A stretch of 26,839 nucleotides of DNA from an uncultured Collinsella sp. (GTDB lineage Bacteria > Actinomycetota > Coriobacteriia > Coriobacteriales > Coriobacteriaceae): assembly GCA_902493515.1 (NCBI GenBank), contig CABUPE010000032.1, forward strand, positions 1 to 26,839. The letters run 5' to 3'. Below the pieces are notes generated by a model. The model was not told the origin of the DNA and made no database searches. It saw only the letters and a program-made list of their open reading frames with translations. Positions 1-5,354 of this stretch are shown in pieces. Every line of letters starts with the position of its first letter. The first letter of the stretch is position 1. The translations under genes were made by a program, and so were the position numbers.

Positions 1-115
1 GCGCAACGCGTTGCGCTGAGTCCTGAGGCTGTTGCAATGAAAATGAGAATCAAGGGCTGCCTAATTCTGCCACATTCATTTTTCGAAATCTCACTCATTT
101 CCTTTATAACTTGGG

Positions 116-121
116 TATACT
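116..121 (+). promoter_or_regulatory. Putative -10 element of the type III TA operon
   Basis: TATACT lies 11 bases before the first antitoxin repeat, which is where a start site just ahead of the RNA would be expected. No convincing -35 hexamer is visible 16-18 bases upstream, so the call rests on the -10 and the context only. Confidence 0.4.
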
Positions 122-132
122 TGAATCAGAAA

Positions 133-235
133 TTGGTCGTAGGGCGCGACCAACGGAATCAAAAGAAAGCCCACTGAGAAGATTTTGGTCGTAGGGCGCG
201 ACCAACGGAATCAAAAGAAAGCCCACTGAGAAGAT
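133..235 (+). ncRNA. Type III antitoxin RNA (TenpI/ToxI-like), two tandem repeats
   Basis: Two identical 51-base units (133-183 and 185-235) repeat with a period of 52. In each unit TTGGTCG and CGACCAA (133-139/147-153 and 185-191/199-205) form a 7-bp stem around a 7-base loop. The loop contains GGGC (142-145, 194-197), which can pair with a downstream GCCC (169-172, 221-224), giving an H-type pseudoknot; the segment between is A-rich. Tandem repeats folding as pseudoknots, followed by a terminator and a ToxN-like gene, are the defining layout of type III toxin-antitoxin antitoxins (ToxI, CptI, TenpI). In that family the precursor RNA is cut into single repeats by the toxin, and each repeat then binds and inhibits a toxin monomer. 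The repeats and pairings are seen directly; the antitoxin role is inferred from architecture. Confidence 0.8.
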
Positions 236-272
236 GCCTTCAATCTCTTTGGGTTGGAGGCATTTTCTTTTT
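234..272 (+). terminator. Attenuating terminator between antitoxin RNA and toxin gene
   Basis: ATGCCTTCAA (234-243) pairs with TTGGAGGCAT (254-263) with one G-U pair, followed by TTTCTTTTT. In ToxIN-type loci a terminator in this position lets most transcripts stop after the repeats, so antitoxin RNA exceeds toxin mRNA. The hairpin starts at the last bases of the second repeat and ends just before the toxin's ribosome binding site. Confidence 0.8.
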
Positions 273-284
273 CGGAGGGTCTGC

Positions 285-710
285 ATGAATTCTAAAATCG
301 TCTTTTTGACAAACTCGTTCTACAAAGATCATCCAAACCCGCCGTTCAAAGAGATGGAACAAAAGCAAAATCGTCCTTACATCGTCTTTTTGGTCGAAAT
401 CGAGGGACATACGTGGGCCATACCATTTCGCTCGCATATTCGCCATGGGCACGCATTCTTTACCGATGCCGAAAACAAATGCGGAATTGATTATTCGAAA
501 GCCGTTGTTGTAGACAGGCCAGAATATATAGATCAACAGGTGCGTCCACACTTGCGCCAGAACGAATATGAAGCTCTCCGCGGAAATGAATTCGCAGTTC
601 AAAAGGGATTTGAAAAATATATCAAGCTTTTCAAGCGGGCTGTTCGATCGGGACATCCGCGCTATCAATCGCTTATCAAGTATTCTACGTTGCAGAATTA
701 TGATTTGTAG
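285..710 (+). CDS. Type III toxin-antitoxin toxin, TenpN/ToxN-like endoribonuclease
   Basis: A 141-residue protein. The ATG at 285 is preferred because CGGAGGG (273-279) sits just ahead of it; an upstream in-frame ATG at 234 lies inside the terminator stem. The sequence reads like the TenpN branch of the ToxN/AbiQ family: N-terminal IVFLTNSFY strand, then NRPYIVFLVEI (29-39), AIPFRSHI (45-52), and KCGIDYSKAVVV in the middle, ending in a basic helical region. Toxins of this superfamily are sequence-specific mRNA endoribonucleases whose release from repeat RNA slows growth and, in ToxIN and AbiQ, aborts phage infection. Family assignment is from remembered motif similarity, but the repeats and terminator upstream support it independently. 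Base composition is AT-richer than the core genes, as expected for a transferred module. TenpN is favoured over CptN, without proof. Confidence 0.8.
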   Translation: MNSKIVFLTNSFYKDHPNPPFKEMEQKQNRPYIVFLVEIEGHTWAIPFRSHIRHGHAFFTDAENKCGIDYSKAVVVDRPEYIDQQVRPHLRQNEYEALRGNEFAVQKGFEKYIKLFKRAVRSGHPRYQSLIKYSTLQNYDL

Positions 711-773
711 CCTAGTTGGAGCATAGTGGATTCAGGCTCCGCCGTATGCTTAAATCATATTCACACGAGAATT

Positions 774-818
774 AAAGGAAGGGATGCCATGTGAAGGCCA
801 CAAAGCGTCCCTTCTTTT
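774..818 (+). terminator. Terminator after the toxin gene, probably bidirectional
   Basis: A 14-bp stem with two G-U pairs joins 774-787 to 805-818 around a 17-base loop that can itself form a GTG/CAC mini-stem. A T run follows on the plus strand and an A run precedes it, so it could stop transcription in either direction. It is the first such structure after the toxin stop codon at 710. Confidence 0.6.
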
Positions 819-821
819 CCT

Positions 822-1095
822 GATTGACAGCCGGGGTCAGGCTCTCAGTGTGTCGGACACCAGCTGGGCCTGGACCGATGCTGACCACCTGGAGCTTAAC
901 GGCAACGTCGCCCAAGACAAACATAACGACCAAGACCACGATGACCAAGACTCGCTGCCCGCATCCTCCAAGCCAAGAGCCACCACTGCGACCGCAGAGA
1001 CGCTCCCCAAGACCGCCGACAACAACTGGATAGCCGCTTCCTTAATGCTTTTCCTTCTTGGAACAGCACTCCTGGCTGCCGCATATCGCTGCTAA
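822..1095 (+). pseudogene. C-terminal remnant of an LPXTG surface protein
   Basis: The reading frame ending at 1095 codes for a Ser/Thr/Asp/His-rich, low-complexity stretch, then ETLPKTADNN, a hydrophobic segment of about 20 residues and a final Tyr-Arg-Cys. LPKTA plus membrane segment plus short basic tail is the class A sortase sorting signal, which anchors proteins to peptidoglycan after cleavage between Thr and the next residue. Nothing upstream supplies a signal peptide or an adhesin body: the frame is open only back to about 754, and its first ATG (784) lies inside the hairpin at 774-818 with no usable ribosome binding site. I therefore read it as the 3' end of a surface-protein gene whose front was lost, with the upstream TA locus brought next to it by a rearrangement. 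The 5' limit given is approximate. Confidence 0.6.
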
Positions 1096-1360
1096 GGCCC
1101 GTTAAAGCGAGACCAGGGGAGGGGTGAATGCAGCTACTGCAGAAGTCTTTAGCCTACTACTGAATCAATTTCTTAGAGATTGGGGTGTATCGGCTATAGC
1201 TGCGACGGCACTTTTTAGCTGTGCTTGATAGCTTCACAACCCGTTGCCGATGTTGAACCTTACTCTTCATCTGATCGAGCGATAAGATAATTGCAATCCA
1301 AATGCTGCCATTTATAAAGCTCCATTTGGGCCCAATTGCCTACATCGTTGGAGACCAACC

Positions 1361-1951
1361 ATGAGAAACTACTATCAAATTAAAACCGTCGCTTCGGCCC
1401 CTCCAAGAAGGCAAATTCAGGCAGGGAAGGTCATTTGCGTTAACGGGCTTATATTTACTCTTGGCAGCCCATTTATAGCTTGGCTACTCAGCGTTGGAGT
1501 AAATCGCGTGCCGTCTTTCCCCTTAATATTTTTCGGCTTGTTCTTGTTTTTGGATGGCCTCCTAATTATCTTGATCGCCTCGAAGCAGCAAGAAGCGCTT
1601 CTTAAACTACGCCAATCGCTCCTAGAAGATGATCCTCAAATCGCTGCGAGCGCCGATGAGTTTATGTCTCAGCGAAAGGCCCTGACACAGCAAGGCGAAA
1701 TTACTGGCATCTTCATTGTCCATAATGCAACCAAAGATCTGTACTACGTAGGCCAAAGCGCAAAAGCGATTGACCGGGCGGCTATACAGTTTCTCGGTAG
1801 GGGCAATTGCGATGTGTATGCCGACTACAAGTACGGCGACTCGTTCAGCGTGCGCATAGTCCCGCTGTCAGAAAGCGGCTACGAAAGTCTCAATGAGCTC
1901 AAACGTGCAGCGATACAAGCGCTTGAGGCTGCTGGCGAGGAGCTTTATTAA
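1361..1951 (+). CDS. Membrane-anchored GIY-YIG-like domain protein
   Basis: A 196-residue protein with two predicted membrane segments (about 22-45 and 52-73) followed by a soluble domain. That domain carries the GIY-YIG hallmarks: GIFIVHN (116-122), then YYVGQS (128-133) with Arg139 in the usual basic position, and FLGRGN...DVYADYKYGD. GIY-YIG domains are compact endonuclease folds. The helix that normally holds the catalytic Glu in an L-E-x-x-x-I setting reads NELKRAAIQ here, with Lys181 at the expected place, and the typical C-terminal Asn is absent, so activity is uncertain. The start follows GGAG (1350-1353) by 7 bases. The next gene begins 23 bp after the stop and is likely co-transcribed. 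AT-rich and probably acquired; function unknown, defence or mobile-element biology is only a guess. Confidence 0.65.
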   Translation: MRNYYQIKTVASAPPRRQIQAGKVICVNGLIFTLGSPFIAWLLSVGVNRVPSFPLIFFGLFLFLDGLLIILIASKQQEALLKLRQSLLEDDPQIAASADEFMSQRKALTQQGEITGIFIVHNATKDLYYVGQSAKAIDRAAIQFLGRGNCDVYADYKYGDSFSVRIVPLSESGYESLNELKRAAIQALEAAGEELY

Positions 1952-1974
1952 GGGCGAATGTTAGGATAAATGCA

Positions 1975-2499
1975 ATGACAAGCTCAAATAACACAGGCAA
2001 CAACGAGGAATTAACGCCGTCCGTCGAAGAAACGCTTCTTAACGAATCTCGCTCGATTGCCAGGGTCAAATCGTTCTCATGGATTTGGTTTATCAATAAG
2101 GAACGAATCCACAACATAGATCCCGTCCAATGCGGCAAATGGATGTTCTTCTTCTCTCCTTTCAAAACGGCCCTCATGGACGACATTGTCGGAACCGCAG
2201 TTCTTGACGGCGTCGTCGTAGAGGCCAAATACTCGAATCCCGAAACGCTCATCGCGGCGGGCTCGAAACAAGGTGTCTGCTGCTTTTACCTAAACGGTAA
2301 CGACAGAGAAAGCCATAAGAGGGTACTGAGCTACATGCTGGAAAACGGGCTGATCAGGAAGACAAAGACAGGAAAGCTTTATAACATTTCGTTCAAGTTC
2401 GACTCTGAGACCTATGCAGGAAAGTACAAGGGAAGCGGCTTCTACGGAAAGATAAAGCTCGCGGACTTCGTAGACCCGGAGACGGGAGAGTTTATTTAG
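1975..2499 (+). CDS. Protein of unknown function (faint Bles03/eIF4E-like resemblance)
   Basis: A 174-residue soluble protein without signal peptide or membrane segment. AGGA (1964-1967) precedes the ATG. The first 30 residues are polar and probably disordered. The core contains SFSWIWFIN, CGKWMFFFS, a VVVEAKYSN strand, a GVCCFYLNGND strand and FKFDSETYAGKY, ending in a KLADFVDPETGEFI tail. The order GKWM-FF, then AK-S, then a short cysteine-bearing strand, then FK-D-ET-AGKY recalls the DUF1917/Bles03 group with an eIF4E-like fold, but this is memory-based and weak. It follows the GIY-YIG-like gene by 23 bp on the same strand, so the two may form one functional unit. I do not assign a function. 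Confidence 0.6.
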   Translation: MTSSNNTGNNEELTPSVEETLLNESRSIARVKSFSWIWFINKERIHNIDPVQCGKWMFFFSPFKTALMDDIVGTAVLDGVVVEAKYSNPETLIAAGSKQGVCCFYLNGNDRESHKRVLSYMLENGLIRKTKTGKLYNISFKFDSETYAGKYKGSGFYGKIKLADFVDPETGEFI

Positions 2500-2620
2500 G
2501 ACAGTGGGCGGAGTGATGAACTAGACGCTATGAGAATTCGGTATCCTCGGCATTGGCGCTCGCAAAAACGTTACACCGTAGCATCGAAGACCTCGTCTGG
2601 CAACCTTGCGTACGCTCTTG

Positions 2621-2671
2621 CCAAGAATAGTGATTCTGGTAGCACCAATTTATTTTTAGAATCACTCTTGG
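2621..2671. repeat. Imperfect inverted repeat downstream of the unknown gene
   Basis: CCAAG-AAT-AGTGATTCT (2621-2637) faces AGAATCACT-CTTGG (2658-2671): 9 + 5 base pairs with a 3-base bulge, around a 20-base loop that holds GGTAGCACC. No T run follows directly, so it is not a standard terminator. It sits between an accessory gene pair and the 3' side of tRNA-Val. Confidence 0.5.
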
Positions 2672-2680
2672 TTTCAGTTT

Positions 2681-2716
2681 CAAAAATAAAATAGGCCAGA
2701 GGAAAAACCTCTGACC
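2681..2716 (-). terminator. Terminator of the tRNA-Val gene
   Basis: Read on the minus strand, GGTCAGAGG (2716-2708) pairs with CCTCTGGCC (2702-2694) around TTTTT, with one G-U pair, and is followed by a T-rich tract (2693-2681). It lies just downstream of the CCA end of tRNA-Val. Confidence 0.75.
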
Positions 2717-2727
2717 TGATCTTTAGA

Positions 2728-2802
2728 TGGTGGGCGATACAAGATTCGAACTTGTGACCCCATCCGTGTGAAGGATATGCTCTACCCCTGAGCCAATCGC
2801 CC
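2728..2802 (-). tRNA. tRNA-Val (CAC anticodon)
   Basis: On the minus strand the gene starts GGGCGAT and ends ATCGCCC-ACCA, giving a perfect 7-bp acceptor stem with an encoded CCA (2730-2728). The D arm (GCTC/GAGC), the anticodon loop TTCACAC (anticodon CAC, reading GUG) and the T arm (ACAAG-TTCGAAT-CTTGT) are all intact. It is the only minus-strand gene found in the window. Confidence 0.95.
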
Positions 2803-3203
2803 GTCGCCTTTCGTCAAAAGAGATACTAACATAGCTCCGCTCGGTTTTCCAAGAACTTTTTTGTCCTCGCTTTTAAATTCACGGCCATTCGCGACCACTC
2901 GTTGGCTACATCCAGCTTTTAACGCATATCCACCCTGCTGACGTCATCGAACGTTTTCCCCAAAATGATTACGCTCATTAGTTGAATTATTCACTCAATT
3001 AGCAAGCAATTGTGGAGACAGGGACCTCAAGCTCTAAGCAAACACCTGCGGTTTTACTACATGCTTCTACCATTTAGCAAAACCCGTCTAGCTTTTGGTC
3101 AGTGTTTGGTCAGCTTCCGGAACTTACCCGCATGATGGCCCCATAGATAATCGGCCTCACCCGCAACCCGCACAGCCTGCGGCCAATCCCAGGGGAGACC
3201 AAC
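2803..3203. other. Intergenic stretch between tRNA-Val and the nuclease-like gene
   Basis: No open reading frame with coding character was found. The side next to the tRNA should hold its minus-strand promoter; a TTGGAA and a TAGTAT on that strand are possible but weak. A short direct repeat TTTGGTCAG occurs twice around 3095-3115. GGTTTT and AAAACC around 3052-3087 could pair. A GATAAT at 3146-3151 may be a -10 box for the gene at 3204, without a clear -35. Confidence 0.4.
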
Positions 3204-4349
3204 ATGGACGAGATCGTCTGCGCAAACACCGCATTCCGCTACTGGCGCTGCCCGCCCCAGGTGCGCGACCTCTATCCACGCCTGCCCAACTCCGAAGACG
3301 GTTGGCGAGCCTTATCCCAGTCGCCCTTCGTGGTCGACGTTCTCAAGGCTCCAATTATCACGGCAGCATCAACACGAAGTAACTTACATTCCGATCTGCG
3401 ACACACCATTCGATGGAATGAGGCTTATGCAGACAATATATCCATCGATACCGGTATGGGCTTCAGTGTTTCAGATCCGCTCAATACGCTATTCACCATG
3501 ACGCGCAACATATCTCATAGTGACTTGGTGCTAGCAATGTACGAATTCTGTGGCTGGTTCTCCATTTTCAAGCCATCTGCTTCATCCGAACTTGCCCTTG
3601 AACTGGCAAGTTCGGATGAAGCGTGCCCTAGCACCGAAAAGTTATTTGAGCTTGATGAGGCCCAGGATGAGCCACCCTGGAAGCGCGTCTATGCAACCGC
3701 ACAGCCAAAGAGCGACGAAATGGGCCACCAGGGAGGGGAAGAAAACAATAAAGAGAGAGGGAAGGGAACATCGCTCTGGATGAGAAAACCCCTCATTGAG
3801 ATTGAAGAATTGCAGAGATTCGCAGCTAGGGTAAAGAGTGAAATGTGGGGGAGGCAATTCTACGAGGCCGCCCAGCAAGTAATTGGTGTCGCTGCGTCTC
3901 CGCTTGAGGTGGCCGGGATCATGTTGCTCAGTCAACCAAGGCGACAGGGTGGAGCAGGATTCAATAACATTTACGTCAATGATCTAACGCCGCTATCAGT
4001 TTCGGCCCGACAGATAGCAGGTCAGAAAGAGTGCTACGGCGACATCGTGATAGTAAACCCAATAACGATGAAGGCCGTTATCATCGAAATTCAGGGAGAG
4101 GTGGTTCACGGCTCGGGCGCAGTGCTCGACCACGATGCCACTCGAATGACCGCCTTGCAAAGCATGGGATACGACGTAATTCTAGTAACCCATGACATGC
4201 TCAATGATCACAATCAACTTGATACCATCATTCACAGTGTGTGCGATCGCTTGGGGCTGAACTACAAGCCAAAAACTAAGGCGATGCGGCGCGCAGAAAC
4301 TAGACTACGCGCCAACGTGCTTTCCAACTGGCTCGAAATAGGCATGTAG
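3204..4349 (+). CDS. Two-domain protein with DUF559/PD-(D/E)XK-like C-terminus
   Basis: A 381-residue protein. Residues 1-125 (CANTAFRYWRCPPQ, ISHSDLVLAMYEFCGWFS) resemble the N-terminal part of AbiEi-type or DUF559-linked proteins common in Actinobacteria. A polar, low-complexity linker covers about 125-195. The C-terminal domain has YGDIVIV (Asp280), AVIIEIQGEVVHG (Glu295, Gln297), a D-H-D-A-T-R motif (309-314) and MGYDVILVTHDML, which fits the Vsr-like/DUF559 branch of the PD-(D/E)XK nuclease fold, with Gln where Lys is usual. AGGGGAG (3191-3197) precedes the ATG. The linker coding region holds a perfect 18-bp inverted repeat (3579-3622). Not a known named gene; a nuclease role is inferred from fold-level motifs only. 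It stands alone on its strand between tRNA-Val and an inverted-repeat element. Confidence 0.65.
   Translation: MDEIVCANTAFRYWRCPPQVRDLYPRLPNSEDGWRALSQSPFVVDVLKAPIITAASTRSNLHSDLRHTIRWNEAYADNISIDTGMGFSVSDPLNTLFTMTRNISHSDLVLAMYEFCGWFSIFKPSASSELALELASSDEACPSTEKLFELDEAQDEPPWKRVYATAQPKSDEMGHQGGEENNKERGKGTSLWMRKPLIEIEELQRFAARVKSEMWGRQFYEAAQQVIGVAASPLEVAGIMLLSQPRRQGGAGFNNIYVNDLTPLSVSARQIAGQKECYGDIVIVNPITMKAVIIEIQGEVVHGSGAVLDHDATRMTALQSMGYDVILVTHDMLNDHNQLDTIIHSVCDRLGLNYKPKTKAMRRAETRLRANVLSNWLEIGM
3579..3622. repeat. Perfect 18-bp inverted repeat inside a coding region
   Basis: Bases 3579-3596 are the exact reverse complement of 3605-3622, separated by 8 bases. The hairpin encodes a near-palindromic peptide (ASSELALELASS) in the linker of the nuclease-like protein. 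No flanking target duplication is visible. Confidence 0.9.
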
Positions 4350-4405
4350 CAAATCCGTACGCGTCAATTTGGGCCTCGCGAGGGCATCTGTCTGTTCTGT
4401 CACTT

Positions 4406-4559
4406 CAAAACTATGCCGGTTTACTACGATGAATCGATGACCACCGAGCACGCCAAATTTGCCGCTTACAAAACAGCAGGTAGAACGCTTGGCAATTTCG
4501 CTAAAAGTCAAGTGTGGTCGCACAGCCCGGATTCATCGTAGTAAACCGGCATAGTTTTG
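4406..4559. repeat. 30-bp perfect inverted repeat around 94 bp
   Basis: Arm 4406-4435 is the exact reverse complement of arm 4530-4559. The 94 bp between them have a further GACCAC/GTGGTC pair near the ends and no gene. There is no T run, no transposase and no clear target duplication. It may be a MITE-like or dispersed palindromic element, or an invertible segment; see findings. Confidence 0.85.
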
Positions 4560-4643
4560 ACGTAGGCAGGACGGGAAGGGTCACGACCGGACCTAGGCAA
4601 GCCGTTCAGAGCGGCACCCGCGAAAGTTTTTCCAAAATTGTCC

Positions 4644-4672
4644 TTGCATCGCCGTGCGAGTTCCCGTATAGT
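4644..4672 (+). promoter_or_regulatory. Promoter of tRNA-Ala copy 1
   Basis: TTGCAT (4644-4649) and TATAGT (4667-4672) are 17 bp apart; the tRNA starts 12 bases after the -10 box. Confidence 0.8.
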
Positions 4673-4684
4673 ACTTCTTCGCAC

Positions 4685-4757
4685 GGGGGCGTAGCTCAGC
4701 TGGGAGAGCGCTTGACTGGCAGTCAAGAGGTCAGGGGTTCGATCCCCCTCGTCTCCA
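4685..4757 (+). tRNA. tRNA-Ala (GGC anticodon), copy 1
   Basis: GGGGGCG pairs with CGTCTCC (two G-U pairs) and is followed by discriminator A. The anticodon stem CTTGA/TCAAG encloses CTGGCAG, giving anticodon GGC (Ala, GCC codons). D and T arms are regular. The bases after the discriminator are CCC, so CCA is not fully encoded and must be completed by CCA-adding enzyme, unlike the other three tRNA types here. Confidence 0.96.
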
Positions 4758-4772
4758 CCCGAGCATTGAATG

Positions 4773-4801
4773 AGGCTCCAACGCAAGTTGGGGCCTTTTT
4801 T
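4773..4801 (+). terminator. Terminator of tRNA-Ala copy 1
   Basis: AGGCTCCAAC (4773-4782) and GTTGGGGCCT (4787-4796) form a 10-bp stem capped by a GCAA tetraloop and followed by a T run. Confidence 0.9.
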
Positions 4802-4943
4802 CATATCAGTCAAATACTACTTCGCTCGAAGACCACGAGAAAGATCGTGCGTTGAATGAGCATCGATCGCATGGTAGTATTCTTCGACGTGGCGAACTGT
4901 CAAGATTGTCTTTACTAAGGCTGTGCGAGTTCATCACTTACAA

Positions 4944-5019
4944 GGGCTCTTGGCGCAACGGTTAGCGCAGGGGACTCATAATCCCTGGGTTCTGGGTTCG
5001 AATCCCGGAGGGCCCACCA
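4944..5019 (+). tRNA. tRNA with CAT anticodon (elongator Met or Ile2)
   Basis: GGGCTCT pairs with AGGGCCC (one G-U pair), followed by ACCA, so CCA is encoded. Anticodon stem GGGGA/TCCCT encloses CTCATAA, anticodon CAT. The paired G1-C72 end rules out an initiator tRNA. Whether it is elongator Met or the lysidine-modified Ile2 (target of TilS) cannot be settled by eye. It lies between the two tRNA-Ala copies on the same strand. Confidence 0.93.
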
Positions 5020-5027
5020 GGTTTTTC

Positions 5028-5063
5028 AACAGGCCAGGCAATTTGTCTGGCCTGTTTGCTTTT
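5028..5063 (+). terminator. Terminator of the CAT-anticodon tRNA
   Basis: AACAGGCCAG (5028-5037) pairs with CTGGCCTGTT (5047-5056), followed by TGCTTTT. Confidence 0.85.
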
Positions 5064-5165
5064 AAAGGCAACAATATCTGCCAGCAAGCGGCCAGGTTGC
5101 CCGCTTCTGGACGCCTTGGGGCTACCGCGCGGGATGCGCCGGCGAAAGTTTTTCCAAAATTGTCC

Positions 5166-5194
5166 TTGCATCGCCGTCCGAGTTCCCGTATAGT
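5166..5194 (+). promoter_or_regulatory. Promoter of tRNA-Ala copy 2
   Basis: TTGCAT (5166-5171), 17-bp spacer, TATAGT (5189-5194), identical boxes to copy 1; the single base that differs between copies lies in the spacer. Confidence 0.8.
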
Positions 5195-5206
5195 ACTTCT
5201 TCGCAC

Positions 5207-5279
5207 GGGGGCGTAGCTCAGCTGGGAGAGCGCTTGACTGGCAGTCAAGAGGTCAGGGGTTCGATCCCCCTCGTCTCCA
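5207..5279 (+). tRNA. tRNA-Ala (GGC anticodon), copy 2
   Basis: Base-for-base identical to the gene at 4685-4757, again without an encoded full CCA. Confidence 0.96.
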
Positions 5280-5294
5280 CCCGAGCATTGAATG

Positions 5295-5323
5295 AGGCTC
5301 CAACGCAAGTTGGGGCCTTTTTT
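5295..5323 (+). terminator. Terminator of tRNA-Ala copy 2
   Basis: Same 10-bp stem, GCAA loop and T run as in copy 1. It lies about 30 bp before the ABC-F gene, so that gene needs read-through or its own promoter; none is obvious. Confidence 0.9.
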
Positions 5324-5354
5324 CATATAGGCACACAAGGTCAAAGGCGGCACC

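Larger units (their letters stand above)
4620..4806 (+). repeat. Direct duplication of the tRNA-Ala unit, copy 1
   Basis: Identical to 5142-5328 except for one base (G4656 versus C5178). The 187-bp unit spans promoter, tRNA-Ala and terminator, 522 bp apart. Confidence 0.97.
5142..5328 (+). repeat. Direct duplication of the tRNA-Ala unit, copy 2
   Basis: Second copy of the 187-bp unit at 4620-4806, with a single base difference at 5178. Confidence 0.97.

Noticed and set aside
1..16. Perfect 16-bp palindrome at the window edge
   Set aside because: It is short, lies at the cut end of the window and has no context to interpret it.
133..235. Short CRISPR-like array
   Set aside because: Only two units joined by a single base, with no spacers; the architecture fits a type III antitoxin RNA instead.
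240..668. Minus-strand open frame opposite the toxin gene
   Set aside because: Shadow of the plus-strand toxin gene, which has a ribosome binding site and family motifs.
4406..4559. Inverted repeat as a transcription terminator of the nuclease-like gene
   Set aside because: The 94-base loop is far too long and no T run follows the second arm.
4305..4855. Open frames crossing the inverted repeat and tRNA-Ala copy 1
   Set aside because: They run through a tRNA gene, its promoter and its terminator, and are not coding.
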